Shown piece by piece: positions 52,590-61,424 of a stretch of 64,000 nucleotides of DNA. The translations under genes were made by a program, and so were the position numbers. The stretch is from MVRV01 sp964469905 (GTDB taxonomy: Bacteria; Desulfobacterota; Syntrophia; Syntrophales; Smithellaceae): assembly GCA_964469905.1 (NCBI GenBank), contig CAYXZW010000006.1, forward strand, positions 1-64,000. The letters are read 5' to 3'. The first letter of the stretch is position 1; each line of letters begins with the position of its first letter. The notes under the pieces were generated by a model. The model was not told the origin of the DNA. It saw only the letters and a list, made by a program, of their open reading frames with translations, and did no database searches.

Positions 52590-53291
52590 CTAAAACGGCC
52601 ACACCCAATCAACCACTCTCGTCAACCAGCCGGGTCTCATCTTGTCATTAATCACGCCGTCACCGGTGTAGAATATCCTGGCGTCAGCTATGTATTGCGA
52701 AGCCACCGTATTATCTGCTGTAATATCATCGGGCCGGATAATTCCGGTAATGACGATGAACTGATCTTCGGCGTTAACTGTCAGCTGTCTTCTTCCTTCA
52801 ATCAGCAAATTCCCATTATCCAAAACCTTTAACACGCGGGCACTGATACTTGCTGACAATGTACTGCTCCGGCTGGTGTCGCCAGCTCCCTTAAGAGCAT
52901 TAGTAGATGTTCCGCCTAAACCAATTTTGCCGCCCATACTGGCATTGCTGCCGATTATCGCATTCTCAATGCCTAGAAGTGATGTAACAGCTGCTCCCGT
53001 GCTGGTATCTTTACTGGTATTTGTCGAGGCCTTGTTTCCCCCGGTAGCTGTTTCAGAAATGATTATGGTGACAATATCATTGGCGTAGCGTGCCTTTTTC
53101 CCGGAGAAAATTAAATTATTGTTGCTTTCACCCGCCCAGATGGAACCGGAGACAGGCTGCGGCCTGACTACTTGAGGGGGAGCAATATCGTCCGGCCGGA
53201 CACTTACCTTTTTTTCGGACAGACAACCGGTAACCATCAAAGCGGCTGTTATCAAGACTATTGCAGAATATCTTTGTTTTATTTCAAGCAT
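52590..53291 (-). CDS. flgH: Flagellar L-ring lipoprotein FlgH
   Basis: A 233-residue outer-membrane lipoprotein: lipobox LMVTGC with lipidated Cys at residue 23. GSIWAGESNNNLIFSGKKARYANDIVTI and VLDNGNLLIEGRRQLTVN, then IRPDDITADNTVASQYIADARI are diagnostic. It forms the outer-membrane bushing, which shows the host is diderm. Confidence 0.96.
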   Translation of the reverse strand: MLEIKQRYSAIVLITAALMVTGCLSEKKVSVRPDDIAPPQVVRPQPVSGSIWAGESNNNLIFSGKKARYANDIVTIIISETATGGNKASTNTSKDTSTGAAVTSLLGIENAIIGSNASMGGKIGLGGTSTNALKGAGDTSRSSTLSASISARVLKVLDNGNLLIEGRRQLTVNAEDQFIVITGIIRPDDITADNTVASQYIADARIFYTGDGVINDKMRPGWLTRVVDWVWPF

Positions 53292-53306
53292 AAGAAAGCT
53301 CCATTG

Positions 53307-54044
53307 CTATTTAAAATCGATTTTAACTTTAGATTCACCGACGACCCGGGCATAAATTATTTTATTGGATGTAATATTGCGCACTTTGACAAAAGATCCT
53401 TCCACACCATCTTCTTCCGAAAGACCCATCGCTGTAATATTAATTGCGCCACTATCCAGAACAATTTGTACCATCTTGCCCCTCTTGACGGCAGTTACTT
53501 CTTTGAACATATTGCGTGACAATTCGGTATTCGGACGAATACTAACCAATAGCAATTTGCCGACAACTTCATCCATGCCAGAAACCGAGTTTAAGGGAAT
53601 TGAACGCACCCATTTTTTTTGCACGGAAACATCCTGGGCGCTGATGATAGAATCTCTACCCAGGTTTTTAACACTGACTACAACGTTATTGAGGACTTCA
53701 ATGCGCACCCGAACTGATTCTTCCTTAAACAAAACTCCCTTGTTGTATAATTTTACGACGAAGTAAGTATCACCCAGGTAACTATCATTTCCTTTAATAT
53801 CGACTTTCCAGGAAACATTACCGGAAGGCAGTGCAATTTCGGGCAGGCCGGAAAGAATTTCATACCGCATCGATCCTTTAGGCCAGGGCATATATTTCTC
53901 AATATGCGCCCCGATGGCCTTATTTATTTTTTCCTGATCAATGACCGTGTTATCTGCCGCCGATAAATTACCCGCACCGAGGCAAATAATTAATGCGCAG
54001 ATGATTGAAAATACTATTAATTTGCCGGTTATTCGCTTGAACAT
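53307..54044 (-). CDS. flgA: P-ring assembly chaperone FlgA
   Basis: A 245-residue protein with a signal peptide (LIVFSIICALIICLGAGNLSA) and a C-terminal SAF domain: DSIISAQDVSVQ, LLVSIRPNTELSRNMF and the end segment GSFVKVRNITSNKIIYARVVGES. It escorts FlgI in the periplasm. Sits between flgG and flgH with short gaps (3 and 15 bp). Confidence 0.92.
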   Translation of the reverse strand: MFKRITGKLIVFSIICALIICLGAGNLSAADNTVIDQEKINKAIGAHIEKYMPWPKGSMRYEILSGLPEIALPSGNVSWKVDIKGNDSYLGDTYFVVKLYNKGVLFKEESVRVRIEVLNNVVVSVKNLGRDSIISAQDVSVQKKWVRSIPLNSVSGMDEVVGKLLLVSIRPNTELSRNMFKEVTAVKRGKMVQIVLDSGAINITAMGLSEEDGVEGSFVKVRNITSNKIIYARVVGESKVKIDFK

Positions 54045-54047
54045 TTC

Positions 54048-54830
54048 TTACCTCTTGAGGTTGTTGACGATGGAGAGTAGAGCATCAGCCGTTTGAATGG
54101 CCTTGGAATTAATTTCATAGGCCCGCTGACCGACGATCATGCGGACCATTTCATCGACCACACTGACATTGGACATTTCCACGAAATGTTGAGATACCGT
54201 CCCAATGCCATTTTCCCCCGGATTACCTACCAGTGCATCACCGGATGATTCCGTTTTATCATAGAGGTTTCTACCGATGCTTGTTAATCCCGCCGGATTA
54301 ATAAATGTCGCTAACTGCATACGGCCTGTTCCTAATGTTGCTCCGGCCTGATCGGTTGCACTCCAGGTTCCTCCGGCATCAACAGTGAATTCCACTGTTC
54401 CTGTGGGGATTGTAATATTGGGAAGAATTTTCAATCCCTCGGAATTGACCAGGGCACCTTCCTTATTGATTTTAAGGCTACCTGCCCTGCTGAAAACTGT
54501 TGTTCCATTATTATCGAACTGGAAAAAGCCATTTTGCTCAATGGCAAAATCAAATTTATTGCCGGTTTGCTGATAATCACCCTGAGTAAATATTTTTTGC
54601 GTGGACATCGGTTTTACACCCATGCCTACTTCAATACCAACCGGCAACTGATTACCCTGCGTTGTCTGGGAACCGGATTTAGCTGAAATCTGATACATGA
54701 GATCAAGAAAGTCGGCCCTTGACTTCTTAAAACCAACTGTATTCACATTAGCCAAGTTATTGGCTACAACGTCCTGTTCTAATTGCTGGGCAGTCATACC
54801 CGTTGCCGCTGTAAATAAAGCTCTGATCAT
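54048..54830 (-). CDS. flgG: Distal rod protein FlgG
   Basis: A 260-residue rod protein, of typical length. The start MIRALFTAATGMTAQQLEQDVVANNLANVNTVGFKKSRADF-type N terminus and the end VSVVDEMVRMIVGQRAYEINSKAIQTADALL are diagnostic of the distal rod. The motif QTTQGNQLPVGIEVGMGV is typical for FlgG. It is followed closely by flgA. Confidence 0.97.
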   Translation of the reverse strand: MIRALFTAATGMTAQQLEQDVVANNLANVNTVGFKKSRADFLDLMYQISAKSGSQTTQGNQLPVGIEVGMGVKPMSTQKIFTQGDYQQTGNKFDFAIEQNGFFQFDNNGTTVFSRAGSLKINKEGALVNSEGLKILPNITIPTGTVEFTVDAGGTWSATDQAGATLGTGRMQLATFINPAGLTSIGRNLYDKTESSGDALVGNPGENGIGTVSQHFVEMSNVSVVDEMVRMIVGQRAYEINSKAIQTADALLSIVNNLKR

Positions 54831-54848
54831 ATGATCCTCCTTTTAAGC

Positions 54849-55562
54849 TTAAGACACTCTGCCTATTCTACTGGTCGAAATTTTGTCCAAGTCTGACATA
54901 GTCTGAATTATTTTTTGATACGCTTCAAAAGATCTATGCCCGTCGATCATTTCCACCATCTCTTTCATGGCATTGACATTGGACGTCTCCAGATAACCGC
55001 CGGCGACTCGATATGTATCATTTTTCTTCAATCCGGCGCTGCCGCTGTCAACATAATGTCCTCCAGCAGTACGAGTCAGTTGCCCCGGCTTTTCGAAAGC
55101 AACTATCTTTAATTTTCCGGCCACATTTCCGTCAGCCCGGATATTGCCCTCAGGGTCAATTTCTATCTGCGTGCCGGTAATATTTATGGGTCCTGATTCT
55201 CCCATGACTTTTGCGCCTTCCTTGGTTACTAATTCTCTATTCTTATTGACTGCAAAACTGCCGTTACGGGTGTAGGCAGTGCCGTCTTTTTGTTCAATGG
55301 CAAAAAAGCCTTCGCCTTCGATGGCAACGTCCAGCGGATTGCCGCTTCTTTGCAAGGTTCCCTGCGAAAAATCTATGAGTACTGATGTTATTCCCAAATC
55401 AGTGCGGGCAGATTCCTGCGCCGATTTCCCTTTCATTGCATAATATAGATGTTCTGCTTTGAATCCGGTTGTGGAAATATTGGCAATATTATTGGCAATA
55501 AAATCCAGTTGAGTAAGCTTTCGTGATCCGGCAACCGCAATTTGACTTAAATCGAAGTTCAT
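54849..55562 (-). CDS. flgF: Rod protein FlgF
   Basis: A 237-residue proximal rod protein paralogous to FlgG: N-terminal LTQLDFIANNIANISTTGFKAEHL, GNPLDVAIEGEGFFAIEQKDG and C-terminal ETSNVNAMKEMVEMIDGHRSFEAYQKI. First gene of the rod/ring operon. A GGGGGAG site and a sigma-54 promoter lie directly upstream. Confidence 0.94.
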   Translation of the reverse strand: MNFDLSQIAVAGSRKLTQLDFIANNIANISTTGFKAEHLYYAMKGKSAQESARTDLGITSVLIDFSQGTLQRSGNPLDVAIEGEGFFAIEQKDGTAYTRNGSFAVNKNRELVTKEGAKVMGESGPINITGTQIEIDPEGNIRADGNVAGKLKIVAFEKPGQLTRTAGGHYVDSGSAGLKKNDTYRVAGGYLETSNVNAMKEMVEMIDGHRSFEAYQKIIQTMSDLDKISTSRIGRVS

Positions 55563-55590
55563 TTTCTCCCCCTTATCTGCATTCCATCAT

Positions 55591-55606
55591 TGCAATCGAT
55601 ATGCCA
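55591..55606 (-). promoter_or_regulatory. Sigma-54 promoter of the flgF operon
   Basis: Minus strand TGGCAT, five bases (ATCGA), TTGCA: correct GG/GC spacing and near-consensus sequence. The start would be near 55580, about 18 bases before the flgF ATG. It marks the rod/ring genes as flagellar class II. Confidence 0.8.
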
Positions 55607-55948
55607 TAAGATTTCAACTGGATAAAGCTGACGCAGATGTGGAAAAAGACAACCTGCACAGTAATACTTATTTTTATTATTAACATTAGTTATCAAATAC
55701 TTACCGCCTGCTCATAATTACGTACACTGCGAATAATAAGCTTAATTTTAAATGTTCAGTATTTTCGATACGGAGGGATTACAGGTAATAATATGCCGGG
55801 GGGAAAATTTTTCCTTTACAGAAGTCCATTGGCCATACTTGATATCCTGGATGTTTAAAAAACATTTCAAAGCAAATTATTACGGCAACAATGATACAAT
55901 TTTTGTTGTACAACAGCTTGGGGTCAGAGGAGTTATTAATTATGATAT
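55607..55948. other. Intergenic stretch upstream of the flgF promoter
   Basis: About 340 bases of AT-rich sequence between the sigma-54 promoter and the end of the flhB-like gene. Nothing else was recognised; enhancer sites for a sigma-54 activator (FleQ/FlrC type) would be expected here but no repeat was identified by eye. A 66-codon plus-strand frame (55752-55952) has no ribosome binding site and no family pattern. Confidence 0.5.
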
Positions 55949-56245
55949 CTAACTACTTGGTGATCGCTGACTCTCATTGAGTGAATAAACGAAGGCCAGA
56001 ATTTCAGCGACAGCCCGGTATAATTCCACCGGAATTTCAGCGCCGACATTCAATTTACTTAATATCTGAACCAAATCAGGATCGTTTTTGATGGGAATTC
56101 CATTTTCTTCGGCAATGGCAATAATTTTTTCAGCAATTATACCGCGTCCGCTGGCTGTCACTTTCGGCGCGCTATCCCCATTGCTATCGTATTTTATCGC
56201 AGCAGCCAGAGTCTGTGACGGTTTTTTTTCTTTTTTCTGTTTCAT
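55949..56245 (-). CDS. FlhB C-terminal domain homologue
   Basis: A 98-residue protein equal to the cytosolic C-terminal domain of FlhB: ALAAAIKYDSNGDSAPKVTASG-like start, GIIAEKIIAIAEENGIPI and EIPVELYRAVAEILAFVYSL. The autocleavage NPTH motif that precedes this region in FlhB is absent, so it is the stand-alone FlhX/YlqH form. It may partly replace the FlhB switch domain in hook-to-filament switching. Confidence 0.88.
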   Translation of the reverse strand: MKQKKEKKPSQTLAAAIKYDSNGDSAPKVTASGRGIIAEKIIAIAEENGIPIKNDPDLVQILSKLNVGAEIPVELYRAVAEILAFVYSLNESQRSPSS

Positions 56246-56254
56246 TTATTACCA

Positions 56255-57415
56255 TTAAACAAAAAAATTAACCAAATCAGCGGCAAAAAAAGATTGCCTT
56301 GCTAAAAATTCTTCCCGCTCATCCATCAATCCTTCTTGCTGAACACAATCGATAGAATCAAGCCGATAACCGGTCATCGAAAGCGAATGCTTCAATTCAT
56401 CAAGATTATCTTTTATCAACTCTTTTATTTCCACTCTTTCGCACTTTATTAAACAATTGAATCCCCCATCGCGGATACCGGCACTAACCGAGATTTTTCC
56501 CAACAGGTCTAAATCTAAAAATATTGTGACGGTACAGGACGCATACATCGCTTGGCCCTGGCCATTCTTGTCTTCCGGAGTAATTATTATATAGGCTAAA
56601 CGAAAGCTGTCAGCCACAGCAACAGGGACCTGTAATACCAAACCATTATCGCTTAACTGAAATACTGAATTCATGGCCTGCTTTACTTCAATCGCTTTTA
56701 AGGTTTCACTGGCAAAGTCCAATATATTTGTCAGTCTTGCCGTCATCTCCATATCCAGATTCGGGTTTTCACGGAGAATGTCGCTAACTGCCGCTGACAA
56801 TTTCAGCAGTAATGCTTTTATATTATCCCCCAGATTTTTATCAATTTTTCCTTTTGAAGAATCGCTGACAAGCTGCCTCAATGAATTCTCCAGTGTAAGG
56901 CCAAACCTGGAAACAAACTCTTTCAAAAACAAGGGATTATTCTTCGTCCGGGAAGAGAAAATTATGTCATCAAACAGTTTTATTAATTTGTCCGCATCGC
57001 TATGGGAAATCGCTGCAGGCAGATTACCGTCCTGTAAAAGCTTAGTAAATTCAGCAACCTTACTGATGATTTGCAATAAATATTCCGGGTTTACCCGCCA
57101 TTGCCGCAAGTTTTCATTAATCCAGGCATCGCCGGTTGAATTTTTGTTCCCGATAATATTTAAAATTATCTGCGGCTGTAAGCTCTCAACTTTTACGACA
57201 AGTTTTTCGCCAACATTCAAAGGAACATTTCCGGTTGCCGTAACCTGTAAGTTTTTCAAAGAAAGAGTATATTTATTAGGGGCTGACTTTTCCAGAACAG
57301 TTGCCGCAAGAGTTTCTCCCAGAGCGACTCCTCTGAGCAACACATTAGAACGAGATATTTCTATGCTATTTTTAGTTAGGCTGTTCTGAGCTGGTATTAT
57401 TGGTGCAGAAGGCAT
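56255..57415 (-). CDS. FliK-like hook-length control protein
   Basis: A 386-residue protein. The final 100 residues fit the FliK C-terminal (Flg_hook) domain: LDLDLLGKISVSAGIRDGGF, then KELIKDNLDELKHSLSMTGYRLDSIDC. The rest is helical and variable as in FliK rulers. The ATG overlaps the upstream stop by one base (TAATG). The call rests on the C-terminal domain and on operon position. Confidence 0.7.
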   Translation of the reverse strand: MPSAPIIPAQNSLTKNSIEISRSNVLLRGVALGETLAATVLEKSAPNKYTLSLKNLQVTATGNVPLNVGEKLVVKVESLQPQIILNIIGNKNSTGDAWINENLRQWRVNPEYLLQIISKVAEFTKLLQDGNLPAAISHSDADKLIKLFDDIIFSSRTKNNPLFLKEFVSRFGLTLENSLRQLVSDSSKGKIDKNLGDNIKALLLKLSAAVSDILRENPNLDMEMTARLTNILDFASETLKAIEVKQAMNSVFQLSDNGLVLQVPVAVADSFRLAYIIITPEDKNGQGQAMYASCTVTIFLDLDLLGKISVSAGIRDGGFNCLIKCERVEIKELIKDNLDELKHSLSMTGYRLDSIDCVQQEGLMDEREEFLARQSFFAADLVNFFV

Positions 57416-57888
57416 TAGGTATTCTCGCGCTTAATGCGGGAAAGATCAATAATCAATCCAATTTCTGCCTGGGAAAAGCCGGTAATGCGTGCTGTTTCTT
57501 CTTCTCCATACCCCTTATTGATCAGATTCGTAACTTCGGAATATTTACTCAGTGAAAAAGCAGCATCATTGTTTGCCGCCCTAGCGTCTAATATTACCTC
57601 TTCCCGCTGCTTTTTTTCCAGAATTGTTTTTACTCTTTTTTCCTTTACTTCCAGCTCCAGGGCAATCTCTTTCAATGCCAACCTGCTTTGTTCCATAGCT
57701 TTCAGAAATAAATCGGCATTAACCTGTGATTCTATAATTAAAGATTTTAATTCGGCCGTCATTTTTTGATGAGCATCAAGGGGGGGATTCTTTATGTTGG
57801 CATTTATCCGCCAAAGCAGAATAATTATAGTTGCGAACAAAACAATATCCAGGGCAATTTGCACAATTATCGGGTTGAGAAAGTCCAT
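57415..57888 (-). CDS. DUF2802-type membrane-anchored protein
   Basis: A 157-residue protein. The ATG at 57888 (one base after the previous stop, with AAGGTATAAA upstream) is preferred. One N-terminal membrane helix (IALDIVLFATIIILLW) is followed by a coiled-coil region and a C-terminal helix-turn-helix-like segment (NKGYGEEETARITGFSQAEIGLI) typical of DUF2802. Members occur in flagellar operons; function is unknown. Confidence 0.75.
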   Translation of the reverse strand: MDFLNPIIVQIALDIVLFATIIILLWRINANIKNPPLDAHQKMTAELKSLIIESQVNADLFLKAMEQSRLALKEIALELEVKEKRVKTILEKKQREEVILDARAANNDAAFSLSKYSEVTNLINKGYGEEETARITGFSQAEIGLIIDLSRIKRENT

Positions 57889-57889
57889 T

Positions 57890-58204
57890 TTATACCTTGA
57901 TGTTGATGTGTCCGCCCTCTTCTGCCGATTCTGTTTGTTCACTTGCAGCACTTTGTTCGTGATTCTCTTTAGCGTGCTGTTCTTTTCTTTTCCGGCTGTT
58001 TTCGCGTTCTTCTTTTTCTTTAATTGCAGCCTTTTCCGCTTCTTCCGATTGTATGACTTTTTCTCTTAAAAGACGATCCTGTTCCGATAAATGTAAGGCA
58101 AAATACCTCTGTTGCATATCCGGATTTTGCTGCTGGATTTGCTGAATTTTTTCTACCATGCTTGATTGTAGAATTACTTGTTGTGCATCTATTGCCCTGA
58201 CCAT
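57890..58204 (-). CDS. Unknown charged protein of the flagellar operon (104 aa)
   Basis: A 104-residue hydrophilic protein, Glu/Gln/Lys-rich, with helical propensity and no motif beyond a Gln-rich N-terminal third (QQVILQSSMVEKIQQIQQQN). Found directly before the DUF2802 gene; its GGGGAG site is good. It may be a partner of that membrane protein. Function unknown. Confidence 0.6.
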   Translation of the reverse strand: MVRAIDAQQVILQSSMVEKIQQIQQQNPDMQQRYFALHLSEQDRLLREKVIQSEEAEKAAIKEKEERENSRKRKEQHAKENHEQSAASEQTESAEEGGHINIKV

Positions 58205-58264
58205 GAGTTATCTCCCCGAAACAGGACCTCTCCGCAATACTAATCGTCAAAATTATGGAATTTC

Positions 58265-59062
58265 TTAAATATCCTTTCTTCTGATTTTTTCATTGCGATA
58301 GGGAAAACCAATGGAAATAGTACTAAAGTTTTCCTCACTGAAAAAATTAATTCTTGCTTGATATTTGTCCAGAAGCAGCAACGACAATAAGAACCCCTGA
58401 TCAGCAGCACCGGGAACATTCAATGAATCAGAGTTCAAGTTTTCCATTAAATAATCCAGGTCAGGGGCAGACATAGCTTCACCCGAGCTTTTTATAAACA
58501 CACTAACATATTTATTATCATGATCCGTCTTAATAGAAAATTCTTTCAGTTGACTGGCTAATGCCCGAGTCATCGCAAAACGAATGATTCGCCAAAAGGC
58601 CAGCGATAAATCAGCCGTGCTTCCCTTAAAATCGGGAACTTCTTTATCCCACTGAATATTTTTCTTTATCTCATGTTTAAAATCCAGATAGAAATCGACA
58701 AAACGCATTTCAGCCGCCAGTAACTGAGAAATATTAATTCTATCTTCATTTTTAGCGGCCAGTGCATAGAATTTCCCGGCAACATCCTTGAACATATCAA
58801 AGAAATAATCCGCTTCCTGATTAACAGAGCGAATATCCGTTTTGATCCGCTGCAAATCATCCATCATGCAGTTTGCGGCCTCCGGATATTTTTCTTCTAT
58901 CTTTCTTAAATTTTCCTCAATACGCCGCTGCAGCAATTTTGCTCTGCCCATTATACCATTTAGCGGATTGGCAAAATTATGAAGAATACCGGGAATCAGT
59001 TCTTCAATGAAAGTTGCTGCAAAATCCTTTTCTAATGCGCGATAAATTTCGCCTTTATCCAT
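58265..59062 (-). CDS. Orphan histidine-kinase-like protein
   Basis: A 265-residue protein with an H-box-like motif HNFANPLNGIMGRAKLLQ (about residue 27) and two long helices, as in HisKA dimerisation domains. The ATPase half (about 140-265) is degenerate: no clear N, G1 or G2 box is visible, except a weak 'AADQGFLLSLLLLDKY' G2-like site. No receiver or sensor is attached. It lies between fliL and the accessory genes. A phosphotransfer or scaffold role is possible. AGGAGAGG site upstream. Confidence 0.6.
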   Translation of the reverse strand: MDKGEIYRALEKDFAATFIEELIPGILHNFANPLNGIMGRAKLLQRRIEENLRKIEEKYPEAANCMMDDLQRIKTDIRSVNQEADYFFDMFKDVAGKFYALAAKNEDRINISQLLAAEMRFVDFYLDFKHEIKKNIQWDKEVPDFKGSTADLSLAFWRIIRFAMTRALASQLKEFSIKTDHDNKYVSVFIKSSGEAMSAPDLDYLMENLNSDSLNVPGAADQGFLLSLLLLDKYQARINFFSEENFSTISIGFPYRNEKIRRKDI

Positions 59063-59146
59063 TTACTGCCTCTCCTGGGGACATTAAAATCGCTCTCCCC
59101 TCTTATACATCGTCCTAATTAATGCCTTTTCCCCTGTAGATATGTT

Positions 59147-59758
59147 CTACATTATAACATAATTGGTAAAATATACGCTTTTAACGATACCATCACCTAA
59201 TATTTTGTTTAATTCCTGCATCATTTCTTGCTTCAAACGTTTGCGCTCTTCGATTGATCTTAAAACCACGGCATTTTTCGCTGTTGTCGTTGAATAAATA
59301 ATATTCCTGATATCACTTCTGTTTTCCAATTCCGCAATTTTCACTGAATCACTGACATCAAAGACAACATCGCACATCAGAATTTTGCTTTTACCTGTTC
59401 TATCTTTCAGGTCAATAATAAAATCTTTAAAATAAACATTATTTACTTTTATCGGTTCTATTGCCGCCTTGGCGACGATTACCTCATCTTGGACAGACTT
59501 CTTCTCGACTGCCGCAACCGGTGGGCTTGATTTAATCTTGGCCACTTTTGGATCCGTTCGCGTAAGATAAAACCACAATACACCGGTAATTACCAGAACA
59601 ACGATTAATGCCGGCGCTGCGATCAGAAAAAGTTTGTTAAATGCCCATTTTTCTTTTACAACTACCGGCAACGACAGCTCTTCCGACTGTATCTTTATGT
59701 CCGTTATCTCTATGTCCGGCAGATTTTCCAGAACATCTAATTTTGCTTTTTCTACCAT
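59147..59758 (-). CDS. fliL: FliL-like basal-body protein
   Basis: A 203-residue protein with one membrane helix (LFLIAAPALIVVLVITGVLWF, about 42-62) and a periplasmic FliL domain: VYFKDFIIDLKDRTG, then IRNIIYSTTTAKNAV and a helix KRLKQEMMQELNKIL ending in VKSVYFTNYVI. FliL surrounds the stator and supports torque. It follows fliA by six bases. Confidence 0.82.
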   Translation of the reverse strand: MVEKAKLDVLENLPDIEITDIKIQSEELSLPVVVKEKWAFNKLFLIAAPALIVVLVITGVLWFYLTRTDPKVAKIKSSPPVAAVEKKSVQDEVIVAKAAIEPIKVNNVYFKDFIIDLKDRTGKSKILMCDVVFDVSDSVKIAELENRSDIRNIIYSTTTAKNAVVLRSIEERKRLKQEMMQELNKILGDGIVKSVYFTNYVIM

Positions 59759-59764
59759 AATTGA

Positions 59765-60487
59765 TTACCTAGAAAATTTAACCATGCTTCTTAATCGTAA
59801 AACAGCTTGCGCATGAAGTTGACAAACACGTGATTCGGTTAAATCCATAACGCGGCCGGCTTCTTTCATTGTTAATTCTTCGTAATAATAAAGTGAAAGA
59901 ACAAGTCTTTCTTTTTCCGGCAGTTCATCGATAGCATTTTTCAGTTTCTCTTTTATCTCCATGTTTACGAGTAAGTTCAGTGGACTTCCCGCCCTGATCT
60001 CTTCCATTATATCTTCGCGACTATTGCGCTCCAGATAATCTGGGGGCAAATCTTCGGTTGATATCAGCGGAATGCACTTGGCCTCATCGAGCAACTTGAA
60101 ATACTCTTCCAGCGAAATATCCAGCTGCCGGGCAATTTCGTCCTCATTCGGTGCTCGTCCCAGCTGTTTTTTCAGTGCTCCGATTGCACCCTCGAGTTTG
60201 CTGTCTTTGCTGCGAGTCGCCCGGGAAACCCAATCTTTCGCCCTCAATTCATCAAGAACAGCACCTCTAATCCGAAAACTGGCATATGTTTCAAACTGGA
60301 CGTTTCTGCTTTTATCAAATTTATCTAATGCCGACATTAAACCCATTATGCCGACATTGATTAAGTCTTCTTTATCGGACAAATCAATAGGCAGTTTCGC
60401 TGCCAGCCGCCCGACAATATTTTTTACAAGCGGCGCATATTGCATTATCAGTTCTTCGCGTTTTTTTTTATCCACAATTCCGATCAA
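59765..60487 (-). CDS. fliA: RNA polymerase sigma factor FliA (sigma-28)
   Basis: A 240-residue sigma-28 of FliA/WhiG type: region 2 LINVGIMGLMSALDKFDKS and FETYASFRIRGAVLDELR, region 4 LPEKERLVLSLYYYEELTMKEAG and the HTH ending VCQLHAQAVLRLRSM. The start is not ATG: the frame opens with TTG at 60487 or GTG at 60475, both inside the flhG end. It directs late flagellar genes; candidate targets in this window are flagellin, flgM, flaG, a 68-aa gene and a TPR gene. Confidence 0.95.
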   Translation of the reverse strand: MIGIVDKKKREELIMQYAPLVKNIVGRLAAKLPIDLSDKEDLINVGIMGLMSALDKFDKSRNVQFETYASFRIRGAVLDELRAKDWVSRATRSKDSKLEGAIGALKKQLGRAPNEDEIARQLDISLEEYFKLLDEAKCIPLISTEDLPPDYLERNSREDIMEEIRAGSPLNLLVNMEIKEKLKNAIDELPEKERLVLSLYYYEELTMKEAGRVMDLTESRVCQLHAQAVLRLRSMVKFSR

Positions 60488-61379
60488 TGATATTTTCCCA
60501 GAATAATTTTACGCTGCCCTCTTCATCATCCTGCACCATCTCGCTGCAAATCTTTTCAGCAATTACTGACAGGCATTTTGTTGCAGCAGAATCCGGATAA
60601 ATTTCAGCGACAGCTTTTTGTTGTATAACCGCCTGTTTTATTTTTTCATCTAACAACACATGGCCCAAATACTCAATAGTTAAATTTAAAAATTGATCGG
60701 TAGCATGGCTCAACCGGTCATATACCTCTTTCGCCTCGGAGGGTTTACGGACCATGTTGACAATCAAACGAAAACGTTTTTTAGCGTGGCGCTGATAAAG
60801 AACTTTAATTAATGCATAGGCATCGGTTAAAGCAGTCGGTTCAGGAGTTGTAACTACAATTATTTCCTTTGCCGCCATGTTAAAATACATAACATTGGAA
60901 GAAATACCGGCGCCGGTGTCAATTAATATATAATCAAGAGAATCATTGAGAGAATTTAATTCATCAATCAGGGTGAGTTTCTGGCCACGGGAAAGATCCG
61001 TCATTTCCGGCATTCCCGATGCTGAAGCAAGGATCTTAATTCCCCCGGGTCCTTCTACCAGAGTTTCCGCCAGAAGCTTTTCACCATTTAATACATGGGA
61101 CAGATTATAGGGAGAATTAATACCAAGAATAACGTCAATATTGGCAAGACCTGCGTCAGCATCCAGTATCATTGTTCTTTTATTCATCCGGGAAAGCAGA
61201 TAAGCGAGATTAGCCGCAATGTTGGTTTTACCCACACCACCTTTCCCACTGGTAACGGAGATCATTCTTACATCATGCCGGGGAGAACTTTTCTTCATAC
61301 CCTGATTGCCAGCTCCGGTAATGGATGTTTTATCCTGCTTGCTTAATGTTCTAAGAGTTTCTGCCTGATCCGTTGTCAT
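60468..61379 (-). CDS. flhG: Flagellar number regulator FlhG (MinD-like ATPase)
   Basis: A 303-residue MinD/ParA ATPase: deviant Walker A SGKGGVGKTNIAANLAYLL near residue 45, DADAGLANIDVILG and LIDTGAGIS Walker B-like. The C-terminal helix may bind membranes. FlhG limits the number of polar flagella and works with FlhF. The flhF-flhG-fliA order is standard. Confidence 0.93.
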   Translation of the reverse strand: MTTDQAETLRTLSKQDKTSITGAGNQGMKKSSPRHDVRMISVTSGKGGVGKTNIAANLAYLLSRMNKRTMILDADAGLANIDVILGINSPYNLSHVLNGEKLLAETLVEGPGGIKILASASGMPEMTDLSRGQKLTLIDELNSLNDSLDYILIDTGAGISSNVMYFNMAAKEIIVVTTPEPTALTDAYALIKVLYQRHAKKRFRLIVNMVRKPSEAKEVYDRLSHATDQFLNLTIEYLGHVLLDEKIKQAVIQQKAVAEIYPDSAATKCLSVIAEKICSEMVQDDEEGSVKLFWENIIDRNCG

Positions 61380-61424
61380 ATCACTCCTTAAATACTTACG
61401 TTTTGCTGCTTTTTGTTCCGCTAT

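Noticed and set aside
55752..55952. Plus-strand 66-codon frame upstream of the flgF promoter
   Set aside because: No ribosome binding site, no family pattern, AT-rich composition like the surrounding intergenic DNA.
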